From the NCBI RefSeq assembly GCF_021440345.1, contig NZ_JAKCNS010000006.1, positions 1-64,000 on the forward strand: a DNA stretch of 64,000 nt. The letters run 5' to 3'. Source of the DNA: Kluyvera intermedia. Its GTDB lineage: Bacteria; Pseudomonadota; Gammaproteobacteria; Enterobacterales; Enterobacteriaceae. Positions 1-12,293 of this stretch are shown piece after piece; within the stretch, counting starts at the first letter, position 1, and each line of letters begins with the position of its first letter. A program made the position numbers and the translations under genes. Below the pieces are notes generated by a model. The model had not been told where the DNA came from. It saw nothing but the letters and a program-made list of their open reading frames with translations, and ran no database searches.

Positions 1-119
1 CAGAATGTTATAAATATATTTGTGGAATGTACTGCTGGTTTGATGTATTAGTTATTACAGAAATAATACAAAAACCAATTTAGCCGCGTGAAAACGTGTC
101 GCTACGGGAAGGGGTAAAC

Positions 120-368
120 ATGACAGTCGCAGTGCTTAATGTAAAAATTGATGAGACAGTAAAAGAAGGACTTCGCCACTATGCCGAGGCTCACAGCCTG
201 ACGTTAAGTGCGGCGACTGAGAAGCTGCTGCAACTGGCATTTGCAACAGAAGAAGAGGCGGGTGTATGTGAAGACGACATTGACAGCCAGCATACGGAAG
301 AAGATGTTGCTCCATTTACGCCTAAAGAAATCAAAGCATTACGAAAAATCCTGAAGAAGAGAAAATGA
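120..368 (+). CDS. Small RHH-like protein, possible antitoxin
   Basis: An 82-residue protein starting at ATG 120, preceded by a good ribosome site (GGAAGGGG); an in-frame GTG at 96 would add eight residues but lacks a comparable site. The N-terminal half (VLNVKIDE, then a helix and LSAATEKLLQLAF) has the strand-helix-helix look of a ribbon-helix-helix DNA-binding protein; the middle is acidic and the tail is lysine-rich (KALRKILKKRK). Its stop overlaps the next start by ATGA, so the two genes are translationally coupled, a layout usual for toxin-antitoxin pairs. I do not recognise the family; the antitoxin idea is inference from fold pattern and gene order. Confidence 0.6.
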   Translation: MTVAVLNVKIDETVKEGLRHYAEAHSLTLSAATEKLLQLAFATEEEAGVCEDDIDSQHTEEDVAPFTPKEIKALRKILKKRK

Positions 369-580
369 AACAGCAACCATCAATAGCCTGTAACTACGGT
401 GAAGCCTGTGATTTGTTACGCTCGGGCTACGTAAAGCATGTTCTTCTGGACTGGAATGTGGGCAGCGATGAATTCTTTCGTATTGCCTCAGACTGGTGCG
501 ATACCGGTGCTAAGATTAAAAAAGAGGGAGAATCTTTCGTTATTTCCCTTAAAGGCTTTCCAATCCCTCCTCAGCACTAA
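365..580 (+). CDS. Small hypothetical protein, partner of the RHH-like gene
   Basis: A 71-residue protein whose ATG sits inside the stop of the upstream gene (ATGA overlap). It has no membrane segment or signal peptide and contains three cysteines. The second half (RIASDWCDTGAKIKKEG then FVISLKGF) resembles a small alpha/beta fold of the TusA sort, but the CPxP motif that defines TusA is missing. It could be the toxin of a pair with the upstream gene, or a small regulator. I do not recognise it; function unknown. Confidence 0.55.
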   Translation: MKQQPSIACNYGEACDLLRSGYVKHVLLDWNVGSDEFFRIASDWCDTGAKIKKEGESFVISLKGFPIPPQH

Positions 581-619
581 TATATAATTTCGCGTAGCTA
601 AACTACGCAAAGTTATATA
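581..619. terminator. Palindrome after the small gene pair, likely bidirectional terminator
   Basis: Two nested inverted repeats: TATATAA (581-587) with TTATATA (613-619), and GCGTAG (592-597) with CTACGC (603-608) around a 5-base loop. It starts at the stop codon of the second small gene and lies before the 3' end of the convergent yczR gene, where a shared terminator is expected. Confidence 0.45.
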
Positions 620-668
620 TGACTCAGGCCAGCTATGTTATTGGGAACGTTGTTTTCCCTTCATATGG

Positions 669-2093
669 TTAAATAATTTTGCGCATCTTATTGGCGCCAT
701 GCTGGCCTGCTAACGTCGCCCATACCGGCTGTAATGTAGTAAATGCGCGTCGTAGCGTATCGTCATCCAGGGTGAAAGGAATACGCAGATTCCGTTCCCC
801 GCCGCCAGCCAGACTAAAACGCGTACCGACACCAAGATGAATCCCGTAGCCTTCTGCGCGGGCGGCAAAACGCGTGGCCATCATTTCCGGTAGCTCAACC
901 CAGAATGACAATCCGCCTTCCGGCAGAACAAATCGCCATTGGGGAAAATATTCCCGCATTAAATCGGCGCACATATCGCGCCGCGTTTTAAGCTGACGAC
1001 GCCGTTCGGGCAATAGCGACTCCTCATTTTCCAGCAGCCAGCAGGTTGCCAACTGCTCCAACAGCGGTGAGCCGAGATCGATAGTGTCACGGGTCTGAAT
1101 CAATGCCGCAATGGTACGCGATGATGCGCGGATCCATCCCAGCCGCAGTCCACCCCAAAAACTTTTCCCCGTCGACCCGACGGTAATGATCGGCGCGTCG
1201 CGGTTAAATGCGGCCAGCGGCGGCGGCGGTGGGGCGTTGTACCATAAATCGACCATGGTTTCGTCGACGACCAGCGTGGTACAGGTGCGGGCGGCCAAAT
1301 CGGCGACAACTTGCCGCGTCGCGCTATCCATGCATTGCCCGCTCGGATTTTGAAAGTCGGGCATCAGATAAGCCAGACGTGGTGCGGTCTGGGCAATAAT
1401 CGCCGCCAGACCATCGGTATCCCAGCCTTTATCGGGCAGCGGTAGAGCTACCGGGCGGCAGGATGCGCCCTCAATGGCGGCAATTGCCAGCGGGTAAGTG
1501 GGTGTTTCCACCACCACGCGATCGCCCGGCCCGGTGAGATAGCGCAGGATTAGCGCCAGCCCACTGACGGCACCGTTAACCAGCATAATTTCATCGGCGG
1601 TGGTTGGCAGGCCTCTCGCGCTATAGCGCCGGGCGATAGCCTCTCGCAGGACCGGCAGCCCATGCTGATCGTAACCAGTGTGATTGAGGTAGCCGGGTAA
1701 CATACCCAGCGCATGGCTATAGGCCTGGTGGATTTCGGCTCCAGCCGCCAGTGCTGCGGTGGACAGATCCAGCGTAGGTGACGTGGACATGCGTGGTGCA
1801 CGCGGGTTGAATTCAGCGGACAAACTAACCGTTGAACCGCTGCCCTGACGGCTTTGCACATAGCCTTCATCGCGTAACTGCGCTAGCGCGCTGGCGATAG
1901 TCGTCCGGCTGACCCCCAGTGCACTGGCGAATTCGCGTTCGCCCGGTAAACGGGTATCGAGCGGTAAGCGTCCATCCAGAATCAACAGCCGCAGCGCGTC
2001 CGTCAGCTGTCGCCACAGGGGCGTGGACGAAGGCTTTTCCTGCCAATGGCCCAGCAGGCGAACTAACGATTGGGTGGCGGAGCGTCGTAGCAT
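669..2093 (-). CDS. yczR: MocR-family (GntR-aminotransferase) transcription regulator YczR
   Basis: A 474-residue protein with an N-terminal GntR winged helix (about residues 25-90: SALGVSRTTIASALAQLRDEGYVQSR is the helix-turn-helix part in outline) and a C-terminal fold-type I aminotransferase domain. PLP-binding features are visible: QNPSG near 248, VVDE near 275-278, and the Schiff-base lysine K310 in STGKSFWGG. MocR regulators sense PLP or a related ligand. It is divergent from yczE, the membrane-protein partner this subfamily is usually found with, and probably controls it through the 89-bp spacer. A run of five prolines follows the aspartate motif. Function beyond family is inferred. 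Confidence 0.8.
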   Translation of the reverse strand: MLRRSATQSLVRLLGHWQEKPSSTPLWRQLTDALRLLILDGRLPLDTRLPGEREFASALGVSRTTIASALAQLRDEGYVQSRQGSGSTVSLSAEFNPRAPRMSTSPTLDLSTAALAAGAEIHQAYSHALGMLPGYLNHTGYDQHGLPVLREAIARRYSARGLPTTADEIMLVNGAVSGLALILRYLTGPGDRVVVETPTYPLAIAAIEGASCRPVALPLPDKGWDTDGLAAIIAQTAPRLAYLMPDFQNPSGQCMDSATRQVVADLAARTCTTLVVDETMVDLWYNAPPPPPLAAFNRDAPIITVGSTGKSFWGGLRLGWIRASSRTIAALIQTRDTIDLGSPLLEQLATCWLLENEESLLPERRRQLKTRRDMCADLMREYFPQWRFVLPEGGLSFWVELPEMMATRFAARAEGYGIHLGVGTRFSLAGGGERNLRIPFTLDDDTLRRAFTTLQPVWATLAGQHGANKMRKII

Positions 2094-2182
2094 TTGTGCA
2101 GTCCACTTTTTAAAAACTGGTCATTAATCATAATGCCATTTTTGTCGATGATGAAGCTATCAACCGACAGGCAGAGGTGCCA

Positions 2183-2785
2183 ATGTTACGCCGACTGATT
2201 CAGCTTTACTTTGGGTTAACGCTTTATGGGGTGTCGACCGCCGTTTATGTCCGCGCCAATCTCGGGGCTGACCCGTGGAACGTATTCCATCTTGGCGTCG
2301 CCGGGCTAACGTCGCTCAATCTTGGGCTGGTGATGATCCTCACCGGTGTTGCCGTGCTGCTGCTGTGGATCCCTCTGCGTCAGCGTCCCGGTCTTGGCAC
2401 CATCAGTAATGTGATTGTCCTTGGGCTGGCAGCCGATGCAACGCTGGCGCTGATGCCGCCGCTGGAATCGCTATGGCTGCGTGCCGTGATGCTGGGTGTG
2501 GCGGTGATCCTCAACGCGCTGGCGACCGGGATGTACATTGGCGCTGGTTTTGGCGCTGGACCACGTGATGGCCTGATGACCGGTATTCATGCCCGTACCG
2601 GTTGGCCAGTGCGCTGGATTCGCATGGCCATTGAGGTGTCGGTCCTGATTATTGGTACGCTGTTGGGCGGCACTTTTGGCGTGGGCACCGTACTGTATGC
2701 GCTGGCGATTGGCCCGCTGATTCAAATCTGCCTGCCGTGGTTCCAGCTGCCGCGCGTTGCACAGCGTCGGTCGGTAAAAGTGTAA
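2183..2785 (+). CDS. yczE: YczE/YitT-family integral membrane protein
   Basis: A roughly 200-residue hydrophobic protein with about five membrane segments, glycine-rich loops (GADPWNVFHLG, GAGPRDGLM) typical of the YczE/YyaS family. I place the start at ATG 2183, six bases after AGAGG; a GTG two codons earlier (2177) overlaps that ribosome site. It is transcribed divergently from the MocR regulator yczR, its likely controller. The transported substrate, if any, is unknown. Confidence 0.75.
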   Translation: MLRRLIQLYFGLTLYGVSTAVYVRANLGADPWNVFHLGVAGLTSLNLGLVMILTGVAVLLLWIPLRQRPGLGTISNVIVLGLAADATLALMPPLESLWLRAVMLGVAVILNALATGMYIGAGFGAGPRDGLMTGIHARTGWPVRWIRMAIEVSVLIIGTLLGGTFGVGTVLYALAIGPLIQICLPWFQLPRVAQRRSVKV

Positions 2786-2797
2786 CAACCTTCCTGA

Positions 2798-2818
2798 TTT
2801 TACGAAGCGCTCACAGCC
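2798..2818. promoter_or_regulatory. Putative lac operator upstream of lacI
   Basis: The 13-base core CGAAGCGCTCACA (2803-2815) is exactly the reverse complement of the core of the lacZ operator at 4015-4027. It lies 55 bases before the lacI start, in the yczE-lacI spacer. The half site GCGCTCACA matches the ideal lac operator half. LacI binding here would give autoregulation and allow looping to the lacZ operator about 1.2 kb away; both are inference. Confidence 0.6.
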
Positions 2819-2873
2819 TGTTTGTACTTTTCAGGTTACACTTCTGCTATTACGCCAGGTAAGCTGAAGAAGT

Positions 2874-3939
2874 ATGAAAACGATAACGCTTTATGATGTG
2901 GCCCGCGTCGCCGGGGTTTCTTATCAGACCGTGTCGCGGGTGATTAACCAGGCCGCGCACGTTTCGCCGCGCACGCGGGATAAAGTGCAGGCTGCGATGC
3001 GCGAGCTGAACTACGTACCTAATCGGGGGGCGCAGCTGCTGGCGGGTAAAGCGACTCGTACGCTGGGGCTGCTGACCACTGATTTGGCGCTGCATGCGCC
3101 CTCACAAATCGCCTCTGCCGTGAAGCGACGGGCCGGTGAAGTGGGGTTCTCCGTGCTGATCTCGATGATCGAGAGCCATGATTGGCCAGCTTGTTTTTCT
3201 GCTTTACAGGAGCTGCAGGCCCAGCGCGTTGAGGGACTCGTAGTTAACGTGCCGCTGGAGCGTGACGTGGCCGAAGCGCTGGCCGCTGCGTCGCCAGTGC
3301 CGGTTCTGTTTCTGGATGTCGGCAATGACGCGCAGGTCAATCGCCTGGTGTTCGATGCCGACCAGGGCGCTCGGCTGGGAGTAGAGCACTTATTGGCGCT
3401 TGGGCATCGACAGTTGGTATTACTGGCGGGACCACAAACGTCTGTCTCGGCGCGAGCGCGACTTTCCGGCTGGCAGTTGGCGCTGCAAGAGGCGGGCCTT
3501 GAGCCCCGCGCGGTGGCCTATGGTGACTGGAGCGCGGCATCGGGTTATGAAAAAGCGCACCTGCTGCTGGCCGAAAAACCGGATGCGGTGCTGGTGGCGA
3601 ACGATCAAATGGCGCTGGGTGTGCTTCGCGCCTGCGCCGAAAAAGGGATTCGCGTGCCGGGGCAATTGTCGGTTATCGGCTATGACGATACCACCGACAG
3701 CGCCTGGTTTACGCCGCCGCTCACCACCGTGCGCCAACAGTTTAAAGAAGCGGGCCGACGTAGCGTTGATTGGCTGGTAGCCCAGCCTGCGTCTACCGAT
3801 GTCGCCGAACAGATGAGCATGGATGTTGAACTGATCGTACGCGGCTCAACGGCTCCACTTCACCCTCAGGCTTTACAGGATGACGATCTCGCCCAGTGTC
3901 TGCAGGAACTGGCCGCGCGAGTCGTGAGACGATCGACCG

Positions 3940-3947
<8 letters not shown>
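2874..3947 (+). CDS. lacI: Lactose operon repressor LacI
   Basis: A 357-residue protein (E. coli LacI is 360) opening with the LacI helix-turn-helix TLYDVARVAGVSYQTVSRV, where the recognition-helix residues YQ..R (YQTVSRV) are those of E. coli LacI, then the hinge and a periplasmic-binding-like core (ALHAPSQI, RLGVEHLLALGH, LVANDQMALG, GYDDT) and a C-terminal leucine/arginine tail able to act as the tetramerisation helix. ATG 2874 follows GAAGAAG. It sits 94 bp before lacZ in the same direction, as in E. coli. The operator found at lacZ agrees with these recognition residues. Confidence 0.95.
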
Positions 3948-7128
<3,181 letters not shown>

Positions 7129-7136
7129 GCCTTACC

Positions 7137-7167
7137 CACGGCATCAGACTAATGCGTTGATGCCGTG
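7137..7167. terminator. Stem-loop between lacZ and rcnA
   Basis: CACGGCATCA (7137-7146) pairs perfectly with TGATGCCGTG (7158-7167) over an 11-base loop. It lies between two convergent genes and covers the rcnA stop region. There is no clear T run, so it is a candidate rather than a textbook intrinsic terminator. Confidence 0.45.
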
Positions 7168-7959
7168 CCCCATCATGTAGATCCCCACCAGAATAATCAG
7201 CGCGCCGGAGAACCACGGCGCTTTTCGCGACAGCTCACCGAACCCGCTCCAGCGTTTGCTGGCATGCTTGAGGCCAATTGCCGCAATTGCCCCGGAGGCG
7301 ACCAGCGTCAGCGCGAGCCCGACGCTAAAGCTCAGAACCAGCGTAGCGCCCAGCGCCACATGTTTAAGCTGCAGGCAGATCAGCAGAATGGTGATGGATG
7401 CCGGGCAGGGGATCAGCCCGCCAGTCAGACCGAACAGCATAATTTGCCCGGTGGTGACATTCTGACCGGTGAAGCGACGGTTGATCTCTTCGGCGTGGGC
7501 GCGCTGATGGGCGTCCTGCCAGTCAGCGTCAACCAGCGTACCGTGATGGTCATGATGGTCATGATGGTCATGATGTTTATGTTTATGTTCATGATGGTGA
7601 TCGTGCTGATCATGCGCGCGCGATCCTTGCCAGGTGCGCCATAACATCCACAGGGCGATGGCAATAATGATCCCGCCAGAGAGCAGTTGAAACCATGGCT
7701 CGGCGGTTTGCGCGTCCCAGCCCCGGCCAAACCACATTCCCGCCATGGCGATAACCCACACCACGACGGTATGCGACAGCGTGGCCGCCAGTCCCAGTAA
7801 AATAGCCTGTTTAAGCGTGCCGTGAATGGCGACGATAAACGCGGCCATCATGGTCTTAGAGTGTCCTGGCTCCAGGCCATGCAGCGCGCCAAGCAAAATC
7901 GCACCGGGAATAAAGAACCAGGCATTGCCCTGTTGTAAGAGTGTCGTGAAGTCGGTCAT
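7144..7959 (-). CDS. rcnA: Nickel/cobalt efflux protein RcnA
   Basis: A 271-residue inner-membrane exporter of Ni(II) and Co(II) (E. coli RcnA about 274). About six hydrophobic segments, the family motif HGLEPGHSKT near residue 27, a central cytoplasmic-type loop with about 15 histidines (DHHHEHKHKHHDHHDHH, residues about 118-136) and a second transmembrane half with GLIPCPAS. The histidine stretch is encoded partly by a 9-base tandem repeat. The gene is divergent from rcnR and the spacer carries two RcnR boxes, so expression should rise with nickel or cobalt. Confidence 0.93.
   Translation of the reverse strand: MTDFTTLLQQGNAWFFIPGAILLGALHGLEPGHSKTMMAAFIVAIHGTLKQAILLGLAATLSHTVVVWVIAMAGMWFGRGWDAQTAEPWFQLLSGGIIIAIALWMLWRTWQGSRAHDQHDHHHEHKHKHHDHHDHHDHHGTLVDADWQDAHQRAHAEEINRRFTGQNVTTGQIMLFGLTGGLIPCPASITILLICLQLKHVALGATLVLSFSVGLALTLVASGAIAAIGLKHASKRWSGFGELSRKAPWFSGALIILVGIYMMGHGINALV
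7537..7592. repeat. Tandem 9-base repeat coding the RcnA histidine loop
   Basis: On the + strand the unit ATGGTCATG/ATGATGGTC recurs about three to four times between about 7543 and 7575, followed by degenerate units (TTTATG, TTCATG). In the rcnA frame it encodes repeated Asp-His-His. Slippage would change the number of metal-binding residues without breaking the frame. Confidence 0.6.
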
Positions 7960-7992
7960 GAGAGACGATCCTTGCTAAAAGTGAATTTACTA

Positions 7993-8028
7993 TACTCCCT
8001 CCCAGTACATAACTACTACCCCCCAGTA
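7993..8028. promoter_or_regulatory. Two RcnR operators between rcnA and rcnR
   Basis: Two boxes of the RcnR type (TACT, six G/C, N, AGTA read on either strand): 7993-8007 (TACTCCCTCCCAGTA) and 8014-8028 (TACTACCCCCCAGTA). The second is an exact match to the published TACT-G6-N-AGTA form on the minus strand; the first has one A/T break in the G tract. Centres are 21 bp apart, two helical turns, so both sit on one DNA face. They lie in the divergent spacer and should repress both genes. Confidence 0.85.
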
Positions 8029-8092
8029 TAAAAATGTGCGGCAATAGCTGCGCGTGATATGCTTGCGCAGGAGTTAAGAACAGGATCCTGCT

Positions 8093-8365
8093 ATGTCACA
8101 TACCGTACGACACAAGAAGATGTTATTGACGCGCCTGAAGAAAATTCAGGGGCAGGGCGTGGCGCTGGAAAAAATGCTCAACCGTGAGCATGAATGCGCT
8201 GAGGTGTTACAGCAGCTGGCGGCGATTCGCGGCGCGGTAAATGGCATGATGTTGCAGGTGATTCAGGGACATCTCACCGATCACGTGGTGAAAGAGCCCG
8301 AAGAAATCCAGCGTGAAGCCGATCTCGAGGTGGTGATGCAGGTGATTAAATCCTATCTCAAGTAG
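8093..8365 (+). CDS. rcnR: Nickel/cobalt-responsive repressor RcnR
   Basis: A 90-residue all-helical CsoR/RcnR-family repressor, same length as E. coli RcnR. The metal ligands H3, C35, H60 and H64 are all in place (MSH; HEC; QGHLTDH). It is divergent from rcnA with two matching operators between. Its stop codon overlaps the stop of the convergent pdeB gene by eight bases. Without metal it should hold rcnA and itself off; Ni(II) or Co(II) releases it. Confidence 0.95.
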   Translation: MSHTVRHKKMLLTRLKKIQGQGVALEKMLNREHECAEVLQQLAAIRGAVNGMMLQVIQGHLTDHVVKEPEEIQREADLEVVMQVIKSYLK

Positions 8366-9923
8366 TGTGCGTCCGCAGGTTGTTCTCCGCCCAGATGATG
8401 AAGGCTTCCTTCGGCAGGGCTTTGCTGTAAAGCCAACCCTGGCCGAACTGCACGCCGTGCTCGCGTAACCAGGTCTCCTGGCAGAGTGTTTCGATACCTT
8501 CCGCCACCACGTTAAGCTGCAATTTTTTCGCCATTTCAATGATATACGGTGTCACCTGCGCGTACTCCAGCGCATCAACGAACGATTTATCGAGCTTTAA
8601 GGTATCCACTTCCAGATCTTGCAGGTAGCGCAGGCTGGAATAGCCGGTGCCAAAATCATCAATGTAAACGGCATGGCCAGCGTTGCGATAGGCTGCGATA
8701 GCGGGCAGGGTGGTTTTCGGATCGGCAAAACCGCGTTCGGTCAGCTCCAGCGCAATTTGTTGCGGCTGAACCTGCCAGATTCTGAGCTGCTGATGCAGGA
8801 GGGTTTGCAGCATCACCGAGTGAAAATCGGCCACCGACAGGTTAATGTAAACGTGTATCTCCGGATGCAGGTGCAGCCACTTGCCGAGATCGCGGAAGAC
8901 CATTTTCACCACGTTTTCCGTCAGATGTGTGATGAGCCCGGTTTGTTCGGCCAGCGGGATAAAAATATCCGGCGACAGATAGCTGCCGTCGGTCTGTTTC
9001 CAGCGTGCCAGCGCTTCACAACCCACCACTTTGCCGTCGGCCAGTGAGACGATGGGCTGATAGTTTACGCTAATCTCAGCATTATTCAGCGCATCCAGCA
9101 TCCGCTGACGCGGGGATTGCAGACGACGCAGCACACGCCAGATAAGCCAGCTTGCCAACAGACTCAACAGGATGCCTATCGGCATCCAGATAATCAGTTG
9201 ATGGCGCAGGCGTTCAGATAACGGCAGAGTGGAAGACCAGGTGAGGATGGCGACCTGCAGTTCAGGATAATGGCGCACCGTATAAACGATATTGTTTTCG
9301 GTTAGCGTTTCCAGACGCTCATTTTTGATGCTTAACCAGGCGTGTTCATCGAGGGGGGCGCTGCTGGCGAGAACCCGATTGGTGAAGGTACTGATCAACG
9401 CCACCTGAGTCGGGGAGTTGGTAAATGGAATCACATCAATTAGCGACATAGGGTCGATAATTACCATGTGATGATCGGAGGCAAAGGCGGCCATAAAGCG
9501 GTTGATGCCGAGATCGTTTTTTTCGGTGTACCAGGCGCGATAGCCGGAGGGCAGAATGCGATCGGGTTTAGGGAAGGTAAAATAACCGCCGTTGCTTTCA
9601 AGGGAAGAACATTGCGCCGTCAGCCCATCGATGTAGAGCACTTCCTGAATATAGCGCCAGGCGTAGGAGAGGCGACGCATTTCCTGAAGATGGGCCGGGC
9701 TACAGCCACTGACCTTCATGGCATCCATCTGCGTTAATGCCTTTTTCACCTGAGCCACCACCTGCTCGCTGCGGATAAGCACGCGGGAGGCATAGGTTGC
9801 TTGCTCATCCATAAATTGCCGATGGGCTTCACGCTGAGCAAGCCAAATACTCAAGAGCGTTGGAACGAGTATCGCCAGAATAAGCACGCCGGTTATCAGG
9901 CTGACCTGATGTCGAGTTGTCAC
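8358..9923 (-). CDS. pdeB: CSS-motif EAL c-di-GMP phosphodiesterase PdeB (YlaB)
   Basis: A 521-residue inner-membrane protein: N-terminal membrane segment (about 8-27), periplasmic CSS domain with the first Cys in SGCSP (about 73) and CSS in AQCSSLE, second membrane segment (about 240-260), then a cytoplasmic EAL domain. Catalytic signatures are present: CEALARW, the NLSVAD-type Asn, [22 protein letters not shown] and AEGIET. It should hydrolyse cyclic di-GMP under periplasmic redox control, as known for CSS-EAL proteins. Sequence similarity along its length to E. coli PdeB (YlaB, 516 residues) is strong, but ylaC, its neighbour in K-12, lies 6.3 kb away here. Confidence 0.88.
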   Translation of the reverse strand: MTTRHQVSLITGVLILAILVPTLLSIWLAQREAHRQFMDEQATYASRVLIRSEQVVAQVKKALTQMDAMKVSGCSPAHLQEMRRLSYAWRYIQEVLYIDGLTAQCSSLESNGGYFTFPKPDRILPSGYRAWYTEKNDLGINRFMAAFASDHHMVIIDPMSLIDVIPFTNSPTQVALISTFTNRVLASSAPLDEHAWLSIKNERLETLTENNIVYTVRHYPELQVAILTWSSTLPLSERLRHQLIIWMPIGILLSLLASWLIWRVLRRLQSPRQRMLDALNNAEISVNYQPIVSLADGKVVGCEALARWKQTDGSYLSPDIFIPLAEQTGLITHLTENVVKMVFRDLGKWLHLHPEIHVYINLSVADFHSVMLQTLLHQQLRIWQVQPQQIALELTERGFADPKTTLPAIAAYRNAGHAVYIDDFGTGYSSLRYLQDLEVDTLKLDKSFVDALEYAQVTPYIIEMAKKLQLNVVAEGIETLCQETWLREHGVQFGQGWLYSKALPKEAFIIWAENNLRTHTT

Positions 9924-10017
9924 TGCCAGTCCTTATTCTGGGAGATGTATGACAAGTATACCTGACAATGCATGTGCTTATTATGGGAAATCATTTTGAG
10001 GTGCTCTGGCAGCCCAC

Positions 10018-10689
10018 TCAGCGTCTGTGTGCCAGCGCTCTGACCAGCCGGTCGCCGCCCATCTGCACGCCTTGCACCATAAGCACGAGGATTAACACCG
10101 TGCCGACCATAATTTGATCGTTGAAGCGCTGATAACCGTAGCGAATTGCCAGATCGCCCAGCCCGCCGCCGCCGATAACCCCGGCCATCGAGGAGAAACC
10201 GATCAGCATTACCACCGTTAGCGTGGTTGCTGCCAGTAATGCGGGAAGCGCTTCAGGCAGTAACGCTTTGGTGATGATATGCCAGACATTCCCGCCCATT
10301 GAGAGCACGGCTTCGATACGCCCGTAGTCCACTTCATCCAGTGCGCTTTCCGTCAGACGGGCGAAAAATGGAAACGCGCCGATGGTGATTGGCACAATTG
10401 CCGCCGTGCTGCCGAGCGTCGTGCCGACCAGCAGGCGGGTAAAGGGGATGAGGGCAATCAGCAGTACGATAAACGGCAGCGAGCGGCCGGTGTTGATAAT
10501 GGTCCCCAGCACTGTGTTGAGCCGCGGCATCGGCATTAGGCCGTGGCGGCGGGAAAGAAACAGCAGTACGCCAAGCGGCAGACCAATCAGCACGGTGAAC
10601 AGGGCCGCCAGTCCCACCATGTAAAGCGTATCCAGCGTACCGTCGAGCAGCAACGGCCATAAATCTTCCCAGCTCATGCGACTATGCAT
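10018..10689 (-). CDS. MetI-like ABC transporter permease
   Basis: A 223-residue inner-membrane permease with five or so membrane segments and the MetI-type coupling motif ([15 protein letters not shown]) plus [17 protein letters not shown]. Start ATG 10689 has AGGAG six bases ahead and lies 16 bases inside the end of the upstream ATPase gene, so the two are coupled. Last gene of a four-gene operon running from 13328 to 10018. Family members import methionine or related sulfur compounds; the actual substrate here is not evident. Confidence 0.85.
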   Translation of the reverse strand: MHSRMSWEDLWPLLLDGTLDTLYMVGLAALFTVLIGLPLGVLLFLSRRHGLMPMPRLNTVLGTIINTGRSLPFIVLLIALIPFTRLLVGTTLGSTAAIVPITIGAFPFFARLTESALDEVDYGRIEAVLSMGGNVWHIITKALLPEALPALLAATTLTVVMLIGFSSMAGVIGGGGLGDLAIRYGYQRFNDQIMVGTVLILVLMVQGVQMGGDRLVRALAHRR

Positions 10690-11465
10690 AGGTGTCTCCT
10701 GTCCAGACCGTGGCGGGCAAGGAAGCGACGTTCTTCATCACCATCGCCGAGTAAAATATCCCGCAGACGTGACCAGGGCGCGGCCAACAGGTCGGCGATT
10801 TTACCGCTTTCCTGCAATTCGCCACCTTCCAGTAGCGCCGCGTGATCGCAGAGATTTTTGACCACCTCAAGCTGGTGGGTGATAAGCACAATCGTCAATC
10901 CCAACTGGCGGTTAATGGTCTCCAGCAGCGCCAGCACGCTGGCGGTGGTTTCGGCATCCAATGCGCTGGTGGCCTCATCGCACAGCAGCACGTCCGGGTC
11001 TGCGGCCAGCGCGCGGGCAATCCCCACGCGCTGTTTTTGCCCGCCGGAAAGCTGGGAAGGGAAGGCATGTGCCTTGTCAGCCAGCCCTACCAGCGCGAGC
11101 AGCTCCGCCACCCGTTGTTGCCGCTTCGCCTTTGGTACGCCGGCGATTTCCAACGGTACCGCCACGTTGTCGGCAACGTTACGGGCGTGCAGCAGATTGA
11201 AGTGCTGAAAAATCATGCCGGTGCGCAGGCGATGGGCGCGTAGACGCGCCTTATCGAACTGCACGATATCTTCACCGTTGAACAGAATGCGGCCCGCACT
11301 GGGCCGCTCCAGTAAGTTCAGGCAACGAATCAGGGTACTTTTTCCCGCACCGCTGCGCCCCAGTATTCCGTAAATCGCTCCTTTCGGAACGGTAAACGAG
11401 ACGTCGTTGAGTGCCGGTTGGCCGTTCCCGGCATACTGCTTCGTCAGCCCTTCAATAACTATCAT
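10674..11465 (-). CDS. MetN-like ABC transporter ATPase lacking the regulatory domain
   Basis: A 263-residue ATPase with Walker [10 protein letters not shown] (about 36-44), Q loop MIFQHFNLL, signature [15 protein letters not shown], Walker [13 protein letters not shown] and switch histidine LITHQ. It is MetN-like throughout the nucleotide-binding domain, but MetN is about 343 residues and ends in a methionine-binding NIL domain; here only about 25 residues follow, so substrate feedback inhibition by that domain is absent. ATGA overlap with the upstream binding-protein gene (11462-11465). Confidence 0.87.
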   Translation of the reverse strand: MIVIEGLTKQYAGNGQPALNDVSFTVPKGAIYGILGRSGAGKSTLIRCLNLLERPSAGRILFNGEDIVQFDKARLRAHRLRTGMIFQHFNLLHARNVADNVAVPLEIAGVPKAKRQQRVAELLALVGLADKAHAFPSQLSGGQKQRVGIARALAADPDVLLCDEATSALDAETTASVLALLETINRQLGLTIVLITHQLEVVKNLCDHAALLEGGELQESGKIADLLAAPWSRLRDILLGDGDEERRFLARHGLDRRHLCIVA

Positions 11466-12268
11466 GATTTCGGCGCGCTAACCGGAATGACCGAGCCGTT
11501 ATAGTGTTGGCGAATAAACTCAGCCACCTGCGGCGAAGTCAGATCTTTAGCCAGCTCTTTAATTCGCGGGTCGTTGGCCAACTGTGGATTCGTCACCAGA
11601 ATATTGGCGTACGGGTTGTTGGTGGCGCTCTCCAGCCCCAGCGCATCCTTAGACGGAGTCAGCCCTGCTTCCAGTGCGTAGTTGCCGTTGATAACCCCCA
11701 GATCAACATCATCCAGGGAACGCGGGATCTGCGGTGATTCCACTTCGAGGATTTTCAACTTATGCGGGTTCTCGACGATATCTTTCGGCGTGGTGAGGGT
11801 CGTTGCCGGGTCGGTAAATTTCGCATCCAGCTTAATCAGCCCTTTGCTCTGAAGCAGGAACAGCGCGCGGCTTAAGTTGGTGGTGTTATTGGGCACCGCG
11901 ACGGTGGCACCTTCTGGCAGCGATTGCAGATCTTTATGTTTACGCGAGTAGATCCCCAGTGGCTCAATGTGCACGGTGGCGGCGACGGCAAAGGTTTTAC
12001 CCAGCGCTTTTTCCTGATCTTTTAAATACGGCACGTGCTGGAAATAGTTGGCATCAACGTCGCCATTGGCCAGCAGTTCGTTGGCATTGACGCCGCTGGT
12101 CAGCTCGACGATTTTCAGATCGAGCTTCGGATCCTGTTTTTTAATAAAGTTGAGGATCTCGGCGTGCGGCACCGGATCGGCGGCGATGCGCAGCGGTTCG
12201 GCAGACACGTTCCAGGCCAGAGAAAGAGACAATGCAATTCCTGCCAGTTTAAATGCAGCATGTTTCAT
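11462..12268 (-). CDS. MetQ/NlpA-family periplasmic binding protein
   Basis: A 268-residue secreted protein read from ATG 12268, which has AGGAA at a proper distance; an upstream in-frame start at 12301 would put charged residues before the signal. The signal peptide ([18 protein letters not shown], cleavage before EPLRIA) has no lipobox cysteine, unlike MetQ and NlpA lipoproteins, so this one is soluble in the periplasm. NlpA-family marks: [38 protein letters not shown] and [12 protein letters not shown]. It feeds the two genes downstream. Confidence 0.87.
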   Translation of the reverse strand: MKHAAFKLAGIALSLSLAWNVSAEPLRIAADPVPHAEILNFIKKQDPKLDLKIVELTSGVNANELLANGDVDANYFQHVPYLKDQEKALGKTFAVAATVHIEPLGIYSRKHKDLQSLPEGATVAVPNNTTNLSRALFLLQSKGLIKLDAKFTDPATTLTTPKDIVENPHKLKILEVESPQIPRSLDDVDLGVINGNYALEAGLTPSKDALGLESATNNPYANILVTNPQLANDPRIKELAKDLTSPQVAEFIRQHYNGSVIPVSAPKS

Positions 12269-12293
12269 GTGGTGTTTCCTTATTAGAATGGGG

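Noticed and set aside
365..580. Assignment of the second small gene as TusA sulfurtransferase
   Set aside because: The C-terminal pattern is only loosely similar and the defining CPxP motif is missing.
581..619. Palindrome as a dif/Xer recombination site
   Set aside because: Arm sequences and spacing do not match the 11-6-11 Xer layout; a terminator is a simpler explanation.
7537..7592. Possible CRISPR or satellite because of short repeats
   Set aside because: The repeats are 9 bases with no spacers and encode the RcnA histidine loop.
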